Translations under genes and position numbers: made by a program
In this document: positions 44,492 through 52,334 of the stretch, piece by piece
How the letters are laid out: each line of letters begins with the position of its first letter
How positions within the stretch are numbered: the stretch's first letter is position 1
The notes under the pieces: generated by a model
The model's database searches: none
What the model was told of the DNA's origin: nothing
Seen by the model: the letters and a program-made list of their open reading frames with translations, nothing else
Assembly: GCF_007859755.1 (NCBI RefSeq)
Contig: NZ_SJPF01000004.1
Location: 966,506-1,030,505 of the forward strand
Origin: Blastopirellula retiformator
GTDB taxonomy: Bacteria > Planctomycetota > Planctomycetia > Pirellulales > Pirellulaceae
Length of the DNA stretch: 64,000 nucleotides
Direction: 5' to 3'

Positions 44492-46123
44492 ATGCGCACT
44501 ACTTGCCGTCGATATTTATGGAGCCACCTGGCGTGGAGCGTCTGTCTATGGACGCTGTTCCCCACGGTGGCGTGCGCCTTGGGACCCGATAGTCCTGAGG
44601 TAGTCGCCCTGGTAAATAAAGGGGTGACTTACCTGGAAGGTGCGTCCCCGCATACGCGTGCCGGCGGGGCGTCGCTGATTGCCTTGGCCTTGCTCAAGGC
44701 AGGCAAACCGGTCGATCATCCGCGGGTGCAAAGCGGCATTAGCGCCGCCAGAAAAATGGGCGCCGGGGTTCCCTCGCACGTGCATGACAACGCGTACGAC
44801 GTGGGGCTCTGCCTGATCTTGCTCTGCGAACTCGATCCCGAAGGGAACGAAGCGCCGATCCAGAACATGGTCCAGTACTTCGTCGAGACGCAAAAAGCGG
44901 GCGGCGGCTGGGGTTACAAAGGAAGAGATACCGGCGACAACTCGATGACGCAGTATGGCGCGCTCGGGCTGTGGCTCGCCCAGCGAAGCGGGTTTAACGT
45001 TCCCCTGCCGGTTGTCGAAAAGCTCTGCAATTGGGTGCTTCGCTGCCAAGACCCGTCGGGAGCTTGGGGTTACCAGGGGAATGACCCAGGCCCCGGCAAT
45101 TTTCAGCGTTTACCGCAATCGAACATTCGCTTGACCATGGTTTGCGCGGCGCTGGGGAGTCTCTACATGGGGACCGACCTGCTGAACATCAACGATCGCC
45201 GCCGTGCCGCAGAAGAGAACGAGAGCAACCTGCCGGGCTTTCTGCGCGAAGTGCAGACGCCGGAGGCGATCGAGCGGAAAAAGGCGTTAACCAAAGCGGT
45301 CGACGCCGGACGTGTGACCGCCTCGAAAAACGCCGGCCGCAACTATCTGGCGGCCCATTTCTCGATTACCGCCGGCCAGTGGGACTATTACTATCTTTAC
45401 GCCCTAGAGCGGTATGAGAGTTTTCGCGAACTGGACGTCGGACGCAAAGACAAGAACCCGAATTGGTACCAGGCAGGCTTCGAGCGATTGAAGTCGACGC
45501 AAGGCGCCGCCGGTCAATGGGGCGGAAGCAACGAAGAAGCGTCGGTCGCCACGGCTTTCGCCATCCTCTTCCTCCGCCGCAGTACCGCGCAGTCGATCAA
45601 AAAGCGGAGCCGCGTCTTTGACGAAGGACGTTTGGTCGGCGGACGGGGACTGCCGAAAGTGGCGGAGGACGTCACCGTGAAAAACGGCCAGGTCGTCAAC
45701 AAGGCTGAACTGCTGGAGTCGGAAAAGTTTCTGTCGATGATGGAAGCGGACGACGCGGAACTAGAACGCTACCTCAACCAGGACGTTCCGTTCGAGCTCA
45801 GCGAAGACGAACGGGGACGCTCGGAACAGATCATCCAGTTGCGAAGGAAGATCCGCGACGGTTCGTACGGCGCTCGCCTGTTGGCGATCCGCGCCATTCG
45901 GCAGTCGAAAGACTTCGACAGCATTCCGGTTTTGATTTATGCATTGACCGACCCGGACGGCCGCGTGGCGATCGAAGCCCGCGACGCCCTCCGCTTTATC
46001 ACCCGCAAGTTCAACGGCTTCGGGATGCCGCGCGGCGCCGACGTCACGCAGCGGTCTCTTTACGCGAACCAATGGAAACAGTGGTATCGCTCCGTTCGTC
46101 CCGATGCTGAGTTTTTGGACTAG
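44492..46123 (+). CDS. Secreted terpenoid-cyclase/squalene-cyclase-like repeat protein with HEAT-like tail
   Basis: 543 residues. Signal peptide (about residues 10-28). The region 30-350 has repeated alpha/alpha units typical of prenyltransferase/squalene-oxidase repeats: AGGASLIALALLKAGKP, QKAGGGWGYKGRDTGDNSMTQY, CQDPSGAWGYQG, and GQWGGSNEEASVATAFAILFL. The DxDD/QW catalytic motifs of true cyclases are not seen, so it is probably a binding scaffold. The C-terminal part (about 455-515) is HEAT-repeat-like (GARLLAIRAIRQSKDFDSIPVLIYAL). First gene of the ExbBD operon; its stop abuts the next ATG. Confidence 0.82.
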   Translation: MRTTCRRYLWSHLAWSVCLWTLFPTVACALGPDSPEVVALVNKGVTYLEGASPHTRAGGASLIALALLKAGKPVDHPRVQSGISAARKMGAGVPSHVHDNAYDVGLCLILLCELDPEGNEAPIQNMVQYFVETQKAGGGWGYKGRDTGDNSMTQYGALGLWLAQRSGFNVPLPVVEKLCNWVLRCQDPSGAWGYQGNDPGPGNFQRLPQSNIRLTMVCAALGSLYMGTDLLNINDRRRAAEENESNLPGFLREVQTPEAIERKKALTKAVDAGRVTASKNAGRNYLAAHFSITAGQWDYYYLYALERYESFRELDVGRKDKNPNWYQAGFERLKSTQGAAGQWGGSNEEASVATAFAILFLRRSTAQSIKKRSRVFDEGRLVGGRGLPKVAEDVTVKNGQVVNKAELLESEKFLSMMEADDAELERYLNQDVPFELSEDERGRSEQIIQLRRKIRDGSYGARLLAIRAIRQSKDFDSIPVLIYALTDPDGRVAIEARDALRFITRKFNGFGMPRGADVTQRSLYANQWKQWYRSVRPDAEFLD

Positions 46124-47011
46124 ATGGCCTCGTCTGCGACGTCAACTTCTTCCGCTGGATCCCGACCGTCTCGCTTGACGCGGCCGATGAAGGTCTCGTC
46201 GTACGACCGCGTCGCCAGCATTTTGGTGGCGCTGCTGGTGCTGGTCGGCCTAGCGGTGTTGATTTTGTTTTTGATCTTCCTGACGACGCGCACCTATCCG
46301 ACGCAAACGGCGGTGCCGGTCATCCTGGAAGAAGTCTCGGGCCGCGGCGACCATGCCGCCGGCGTCGCCCGCGATCTCGAAGCCCCCGGCCTGGACGAAC
46401 TGAACGAAGAGATCGAGCCGGAATTGAACATGTCGCCCGACACGATCAGCGAAGCGATCTCTTCGCAATCGACGGCGCTGGCCAATCTGGAAGGGGCGAT
46501 GAGCGTCTCCAGCGGCGGCGGCGGCTTGGGCGACAGTCGGCCGGTCGGACCGCCCGGCGATGGCGAAGATACGATCCCCCGCTACGAGCGGTGGGAAATT
46601 CAGTTTGAGTCGTCCGACCTGAAGACCTACGCCCGGCAGCTCGACTTCTTCAAGATCGAACTTGGCACCTTGGCCGGCGGCGACAAGGTCGCCTACGCCA
46701 AAAACCTGTCAGGCGCGCCCGAGCGCCATGAAGGCTCGACCGCCAAAGAAGAGCGACTGTACATGACGTGGCGCGACGGTTCGTTCAAAGAAGCCGACAG
46801 CGAACTCTTGTCCAAGGCGGGCGTAACCCCAGGTCCGGTCGTGATGCAGTTCTACGATCCCGAAACAGAAAACCTCCTGGCGTATCTCGAAAAAACATAC
46901 GCCAAGGATCATACGATTGGTCAAATTCGTCGCACCTACTTCGGCGTTCGCAAGAAGGGAAACGAGTTTGAGTTTTACGTTCTCCGTCAGGAATATCGCA
47001 GCGTTCGCTAA
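46124..47011 (+). CDS. Single-pass membrane protein, possible TonB/TolA-like energy-transfer partner
   Basis: 295 residues. An unstructured basic N-terminus, one membrane helix (ILVALLVLVGLAVLILFLIF, about 33-52), a periplasmic acidic and glycine-rich linker (55-150) and a C-terminal globular domain (about 155-295; RYERWEIQFESSDLKTYARQ, then EFYVLRQEYRSVR). The topology is that of TonB or TolA. Position just before ExbB supports this. No known domain is identified. Its start follows the preceding stop with no gap. Confidence 0.7.
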   Translation: MASSATSTSSAGSRPSRLTRPMKVSSYDRVASILVALLVLVGLAVLILFLIFLTTRTYPTQTAVPVILEEVSGRGDHAAGVARDLEAPGLDELNEEIEPELNMSPDTISEAISSQSTALANLEGAMSVSSGGGGLGDSRPVGPPGDGEDTIPRYERWEIQFESSDLKTYARQLDFFKIELGTLAGGDKVAYAKNLSGAPERHEGSTAKEERLYMTWRDGSFKEADSELLSKAGVTPGPVVMQFYDPETENLLAYLEKTYAKDHTIGQIRRTYFGVRKKGNEFEFYVLRQEYRSVR

Positions 47012-47068
47012 CGGAGCCGACGCCGCCGGCGTCGCTCGCTATCCCTTCAACAAGGTTTCAGCAACTCG

Positions 47069-47719
47069 ATGGATATCAGCGGTCTCACGGAAATTTTCGG
47101 TTACATCATCTACGGCGTGCTCGGTCTGATCGCGCTGTGGGGCGCTTTCTGCGTCATCGTGGTTTGGATGCGCGTCGCCGAAAAGCGTTTTCGCAACGAA
47201 GCGGAACAGGATGAATTTCTCGACGCGGTCGAAGAGCCGCTCGCCCGCGGCAACTACGACGCGGCGGAAGAGCTGTGCGAAGACGACCCGCGGGCAGTGC
47301 CGCAGTTGGCTCTGCTGGCCTTGCACATGCGAGACAACAGCTACGCCCAGATCAAGCAGATGATGCTCGATCGGTTTCAGCGCGACGTGTTGTCCGACCT
47401 GGAGTATCGCCTGAGCTGGGTTTATACGGTCATCAAAGGCGCCCCGATGGTTGGGCTTCTCGGTACGGTGGTCGGCATGATGGGGGCGTTTGGCAAGCTG
47501 GCCGCTGGCGAAAGCGGCGGCACCGATATCGCCACGCAAATGGCCGAAGACATCAGCTTGGCGCTGATCACGACGGCCAGCGGTTTGGCGATCGCGATTC
47601 CGCTCGTCTTTTGCACGGCCAGCATCAACGTCCGCATCCGCAAGATGGAAGACCTGGTCGGCGTCGGCGTTACGCGATTTCTGGGCGCCCTGCGTGAACG
47701 TCTAAGCCGGGAAGCGTAA
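47069..47719 (+). CDS. MotA/TolQ/ExbB proton-channel protein
   Basis: 216 residues with three membrane helices: about 8-32, about 117-140 (KGAPMVGLLGTVVGMMGAF, the ExbB/TolQ signature) and about 157-182 (LALITTASGLAIAIPLVF). The cytoplasmic loop between helices 1 and 2 is long, as expected. It forms the pentameric stator of a proton-driven motor with ExbD. It is followed by two ExbD genes, 2 nt then an ATGA overlap. Confidence 0.92.
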   Translation: MDISGLTEIFGYIIYGVLGLIALWGAFCVIVVWMRVAEKRFRNEAEQDEFLDAVEEPLARGNYDAAEELCEDDPRAVPQLALLALHMRDNSYAQIKQMMLDRFQRDVLSDLEYRLSWVYTVIKGAPMVGLLGTVVGMMGAFGKLAAGESGGTDIATQMAEDISLALITTASGLAIAIPLVFCTASINVRIRKMEDLVGVGVTRFLGALRERLSREA

Positions 47720-47721
47720 TC

Positions 47722-48243
47722 ATGTCCGACGGAAGTCAGCACAAGACGAAAGATGGGGCGCTGCAGGTCGAACCGGAAGCGATCACGTTTCGTCGTCCGC
47801 AAGCCAAGAAGGATGAGGCCGATCTCGACATCACGCCGATGATCGACATCACCTTCCTGCTGCTGATCTTCTTTCTGGTGGCGTCGCGGCTCGATTCCGA
47901 CTCGGTCAAAAATCTGCCCAACGCCAAGCAGGGAGTCAGCATCTCGGCCTCCAATACGGTTGTCCTGACGGTGACCGCCGGCGGCGCCGATGGCGCTGCG
48001 GTCGTCTACCTGGGGGATGGTCCGCTGGACGACACCCGTACGTCCGACGGCCTCGACGCCCAAGAGGCGGAGATCATGGACTACGTCGAACGAGAAATGG
48101 CGACCCGCCCTGCCCGCTCGGTACTGGTGAAAGCGGAGAAAACGGTGCGCGCCGGCGACGTCGTCCGCGTGATGCGGGCCGCGGCCAACATCGAAGGCGC
48201 CGAAGTCTCGAAGGCCTATATCGGAGTCAAGGAAGGAGCATGA
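47722..48243 (+). CDS. ExbD/TolR-family protein
   Basis: 173 residues. A cytoplasmic N-terminus, then the membrane helix with the essential proton-carrying Asp in ITPMIDITFLLLIFFLV (Asp at about residue 40). A periplasmic domain follows (about 60-170) ending in AANIEGAEVSKAYIGVKE. It pairs with ExbB to couple the proton gradient. The last four bases overlap the next ExbD gene. Confidence 0.9.
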   Translation: MSDGSQHKTKDGALQVEPEAITFRRPQAKKDEADLDITPMIDITFLLLIFFLVASRLDSDSVKNLPNAKQGVSISASNTVVLTVTAGGADGAAVVYLGDGPLDDTRTSDGLDAQEAEIMDYVEREMATRPARSVLVKAEKTVRAGDVVRVMRAAANIEGAEVSKAYIGVKEGA

Positions 48244-48914
48244 GCGAACAACTCTTTCGATTCCGCTGCTCCGCTTGCGGAGATGTGCTGTCGGCGAGCA
48301 TGGATATGATCGGCGCCGAGATCAAATGCGCCAACTGTGCGACCCGGCTCGAAGTGCCGGCCCCCGCCAAGGCTCGCACAGCGCCGATTGGCGAAGACGA
48401 CGACGCAACCGGCGGCCGCCGCATCGACGATACGATCGCCGACGAAACTCCCGTTACGTTCGGCAACAAGGGCCCGCTGGAAGAAGACGAGTTGGACCTG
48501 ACGCCGATGGTCGACGTCACGTTCTTGCTGCTGATTTTCTTCATGGTGACCGCTTCGTTTGCCCTGCAGAAAACGCTCGAAACCCCGGCCCCCCGCGACG
48601 ACTCGGCCAGTTCCTCTTCCCGCACAATGGAAGAGCTGCTGGACGATCCCGATTACGTCGTGGTGCGGATCGACTCGTACAACACGTTTTTCGTCACCTG
48701 CGCCGCGTGGGGCGACGAACGCGAGGCGCCTAGTCGCCAAGAGTTGCTGATCCAGATTCAAGAGGCCCGCGACTCCAACCCCGCCGCGCCGCCGGGCACG
48801 TTGCTGGTCAACGCCCATGTCAACGCGATGCATGACAAGGTGGTCGCAGCGCTGGACGCCGGCAATACCGTCGGCATGAACCAAGTGAAGTTGTTGACGA
48901 CCGAGGAAGAATAG
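48240..48914 (+). CDS. ExbD-family protein with N-terminal zinc ribbon
   Basis: 224 residues. The N-terminus has a four-cysteine zinc-ribbon (Cys 10, 13, 30 and 33; CSAC and CANC), a linker, then the ExbD helix LDLTPMVDVTFLLLIFFMV with the conserved Asp, and a periplasmic domain. Zinc ribbons are not normal in ExbD, so the cytoplasmic side may bind a partner or a nucleic acid or sense zinc. Overlaps the first ExbD by ATGA, so a heteromeric stator is possible. Confidence 0.88.
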   Translation: MSEQLFRFRCSACGDVLSASMDMIGAEIKCANCATRLEVPAPAKARTAPIGEDDDATGGRRIDDTIADETPVTFGNKGPLEEDELDLTPMVDVTFLLLIFFMVTASFALQKTLETPAPRDDSASSSSRTMEELLDDPDYVVVRIDSYNTFFVTCAAWGDEREAPSRQELLIQIQEARDSNPAAPPGTLLVNAHVNAMHDKVVAALDAGNTVGMNQVKLLTTEEE

Positions 48915-48974
48915 TCTTTTCGGATCGTCCCCTAGAAGCCATCCGCCAATCCGCTGAACGAAACGCTGTCCGCT

Positions 48975-51900
48975 ATGATGAACGTCGCCGAGTTTCTCGA
49001 TCTGCTTGATACGTACGAGTATCTGGCCGAAAACCAGATTGCGGCCTTGCGCCGTCAACTGACGCAGATGGAAGAGGAACCGACGCCCGAGCAAATCGTC
49101 AACGGCTTGCTGCAGCGCGGACATCTGACCAAGTACCAGGCCAAACGCCTGATCGCCGAGTCGATGACCGGCACGTCCCGCCGCAAGCAAAGCGTCAGCA
49201 ACGGACGACGCCGGGCCCAGGAAAAATGGCTTAGCTCGACGCCGGTCGAAGAAGAAATCGTTGATCTTGGCGACGGCGATTTAGTGCCGCTCGACGAAGA
49301 CGTCGGCTCGGCGTTTGACGACGTGCTGGGCGAAGACGCCCTGGTCGAAGACGACTCCTTCGCTCCGCTCGAAGAGACGAAGCCGGGCAAAGAGAAAGGG
49401 AAAGGCCAATACGTCAAGAAAGAGCAGCGGAAGAATCGCTGGGACTCGCCGCTGTTGATCTTCGGCGGCGCCGGACTGGTGATGTTGCTGTTGGCGGGCG
49501 GTTTGCTGTTCGCCTGGCTGTCGTGGGACAGCGGCGATTCGGTCTTCCAGTTGGCCGAGGCCGATTACGAAGGACGCAAGTACGCTCAGGCGGTCTCGAA
49601 GTACGACAAGTTCCTCGGCTCATTCCCAACGCACTCGCAAGCGCCGACTGCTAGGGTTCGGCGAGGCTTGGCGAATCTTCGCCTGGTGATCGAAGGGACG
49701 AACAACTACGAAACCTCGCTCGTGCGGACCGAAGAGATTCTGGGCGAGATCAAAGACGAAGAAGAGTTCGCCATCGCCCGGCCCGAGCTCGCCTCGCTGC
49801 TGCCCGATTTGGCCAATGGTTTGGCGCAAACGGCGGTTGGCGAGCAGACGATCGACCGGCGCCGCGACCTGGTCGCCAAGGCGAAGCAGGCGATGACGCT
49901 GGTCGACGACAGCAACTATCTGCCGACGTCGCTGCGGAGCGGACAGCAAACGCGCATCGACGGCATCGTCGCCGACATTCAGCGGGTCGAACGAGGAATC
50001 TCACGCGACGAAGAGCTGGCCGCCGCGGTCGCCGACATTCAAGCCGCCGCCCAAGCCGGCGACTTCGAAGCGGTTTATAAGCGACGGCTCGACCTGCTCC
50101 GAGTTTATCCGAGCCTCAGCGCCAACGCCGACTTGCAAGGCGCGGTCTGGGAAGTGGTCGCCGCCCTGGAAGCGAAGGTCGCCGTGTCGGACGAAAAGGT
50201 GGCGGCCGAGCGACAAGATCATCCGCTGGGCCCGGCCCGTACGGTAGTGATCGCCGCTCGTAACGGCTCGGTCGCGTCGCAAGCGGCCAAAGACGCCGTT
50301 ACGGTGATGCTCGACGGCGCCCTGTTTGGGCTCGACCGTCGCGCGGGCACGCCGCTGTGGCGCCGCTTTGTCGGTTTCCCGGATACGGTCGAACCGGTGC
50401 TCACCGGTGATCACTCGGCCGTCATCGCCTATAGCCCGCTTCGCCAAGAGCTGATTCGCCTCAACTCGCTCACCGGCGAACTGGCCTGGCGTTTTCCGCT
50501 AACCGAAGAAGTGGTGCAGTTGCTCGGCCAGGGAGGCGACCTGCTGGTGGTGACCCGCGAAGGGAAACTGCTGCGGCTGAATCAAACCTCGGGCGAACAG
50601 ACGCAAAGCGTGCAACTGCCGCAACAGGTCTCAGTCGCGTCGACGATCGGCAAGTCGCAAGGTCGGCTGTTGGTGGTCGGATTGCATTCGACGCTGTATG
50701 TGCTGGACGCCAAGACGCTGAACTGCGATCAAGCGATTTTTCTCGGTCACGAGGCAGGCGCCATCGTCTCACCGCCGGTCATGACGGCGCTGGGGCATCT
50801 CTGCCTGTTCGAGAACGCCGGCCCCGACTATTCGCTGCTGCACGTGCTGGGCGAAGAAGAGGAGAAACTGACGCAGTTGCAGTCGCCGACGCGGTTGCCA
50901 GGCTTGGTCTTGGCGCCGGCGCTGACGTTCCAGTCGCGGGTAGCGGCGGCCAATGATCGGGGCGCCATCTTCGTCTTTGAAGGGGGCATGTCGAAAGAGA
51001 ACCCGGTTCGCCTGCTCGCCCAAACGAAGGCCGAACGGGGCGAACGGCTCTACTCGCTGATTGCCCTGGAGAACGGCTATCTGTGGGTCGGCGACAACCG
51101 ACTTTCACGCTACGCATTGCAACTGTCGCAACAGTCGATTGTGCCGCGGGTGGTCGAATACGATCGCGACAACTTCGTCTCGTTGCGGATCGAAGGGGAC
51201 CTGCTACTGCATGTTCGCCGCCCGGCGCAAGGAGGCGGCGTGATCGTCTCGGCCGCCGACCTGAATGACAACGGCGCGAAGCCGCGGTGGTCGACCACGT
51301 TGGCCGCTCCGCTGACCGGACCAGCGTTTGCGATGTCGGCGCAGAACCCGCCGCTGGTGATGACTTCGCGCGGCGACTTGTTTGAGCTGACCGGCGCCGT
51401 GGTGCAAAACGGCGTTACCGACGCTCCCTCCGATTCGGCCAACTATGTCGCGCCGCCGCTACTGAATAGCCAGGTCGACGTTCCCCCATCGCAGCTCTTG
51501 TTTATGGCCCAGTCGCCCGAGAATCGAGCGGTCTCTTTTAATCCTGCCCGGACCGGCAGCGTGTTGAAGCAAGTCACCCTGGAGATCCCCAGCGAAAGCG
51601 TCACTTCGGGCGCGGTCGTCGCGGGAACCGGCGTGGTCGTCCCCAGTTCCGAGGGGCAAGTCTTCTTCCTCGATCCTGGCGCCGGCGCTGCGGCCGCTCT
51701 GCCGTTCCAACCTCGGTTAGCGCTGGGCGAACGGCTTGACTGGACCCAACCGGTCGCCGATGGCGATGCGGCGATCGTGTTTGACGGGCGGAGAACGTTG
51801 TACCGGCTGCAAGTGCTAGATCCCGCGGCGCCGCAACTGACGGCGGTCGCCGAATGCGTGATCGACGGCAAGTTGGGACCGCTAATGGCGGTGATGGGGC

Positions 51901-52325
51901 CGACCTTGGTCGCCAAACAGATTGGCGAGACCGCCGACACGTTGGTCTTCGTTTCGCTTCCCGATTTGCAATCGACGCAAGAGCAGCCTATCGACGGCCG
52001 CGTGATCGCCGGACCGTTCTCTGCGGGAGATCGAGCCATCGTCCAGACGTCGCTCGGCGCGCTGGTCGCTTACGGCGCCGATCAACAAGAGCAGTGGCGA
52101 GTTCCGACCGACACTTCGGTGGTCGTGGGCGAGCCGCTGGTCGAAGGCGAACAGATTGTCGTCGCCTGCGACGATGGACGAATCTTGCAGATCAACGCCG
52201 CCACGGGCGAGATCGCGCGCGAGATTCAACTCGACGAGCCGCTGACCGGCGGGCTGACGCTCGCAGGAGGTCAGCTGTGGATCAATGGATATGGCGGCGT
52301 CGTGCACCTTTTGAACTGGCAGTAG
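48975..52325 (+). CDS. Transmembrane PQQ-propeller protein with a kinase-associated N-terminal domain
   Basis: 1116 residues. The cytoplasmic N-terminus (about 4-62) carries a small helical domain: FLDLLDTYEYLAENQIAAL and LTKYQAKRLIAE. The same pattern occurs at the start of the nearby kinase (56072). A single membrane helix lies at about 158-183. Outside are helical repeats (about 185-400), then beta-propeller blades (about 410-1116; for example ALFGLDRRAGTPLWRRFVGF, LIRLNSLTGELAWRFPL, RILQINAATGEIAREI). It could pass a signal across the membrane. ATG at 48978 is an alternative start. Confidence 0.85.
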   Translation: MMNVAEFLDLLDTYEYLAENQIAALRRQLTQMEEEPTPEQIVNGLLQRGHLTKYQAKRLIAESMTGTSRRKQSVSNGRRRAQEKWLSSTPVEEEIVDLGDGDLVPLDEDVGSAFDDVLGEDALVEDDSFAPLEETKPGKEKGKGQYVKKEQRKNRWDSPLLIFGGAGLVMLLLAGGLLFAWLSWDSGDSVFQLAEADYEGRKYAQAVSKYDKFLGSFPTHSQAPTARVRRGLANLRLVIEGTNNYETSLVRTEEILGEIKDEEEFAIARPELASLLPDLANGLAQTAVGEQTIDRRRDLVAKAKQAMTLVDDSNYLPTSLRSGQQTRIDGIVADIQRVERGISRDEELAAAVADIQAAAQAGDFEAVYKRRLDLLRVYPSLSANADLQGAVWEVVAALEAKVAVSDEKVAAERQDHPLGPARTVVIAARNGSVASQAAKDAVTVMLDGALFGLDRRAGTPLWRRFVGFPDTVEPVLTGDHSAVIAYSPLRQELIRLNSLTGELAWRFPLTEEVVQLLGQGGDLLVVTREGKLLRLNQTSGEQTQSVQLPQQVSVASTIGKSQGRLLVVGLHSTLYVLDAKTLNCDQAIFLGHEAGAIVSPPVMTALGHLCLFENAGPDYSLLHVLGEEEEKLTQLQSPTRLPGLVLAPALTFQSRVAAANDRGAIFVFEGGMSKENPVRLLAQTKAERGERLYSLIALENGYLWVGDNRLSRYALQLSQQSIVPRVVEYDRDNFVSLRIEGDLLLHVRRPAQGGGVIVSAADLNDNGAKPRWSTTLAAPLTGPAFAMSAQNPPLVMTSRGDLFELTGAVVQNGVTDAPSDSANYVAPPLLNSQVDVPPSQLLFMAQSPENRAVSFNPARTGSVLKQVTLEIPSESVTSGAVVAGTGVVVPSSEGQVFFLDPGAGAAAALPFQPRLALGERLDWTQPVADGDAAIVFDGRRTLYRLQVLDPAAPQLTAVAECVIDGKLGPLMAVMGPTLVAKQIGETADTLVFVSLPDLQSTQEQPIDGRVIAGPFSAGDRAIVQTSLGALVAYGADQQEQWRVPTDTSVVVGEPLVEGEQIVVACDDGRILQINAATGEIAREIQLDEPLTGGLTLAGGQLWINGYGGVVHLLNWQ

Positions 52326-52334
52326 CGAAGCAAC

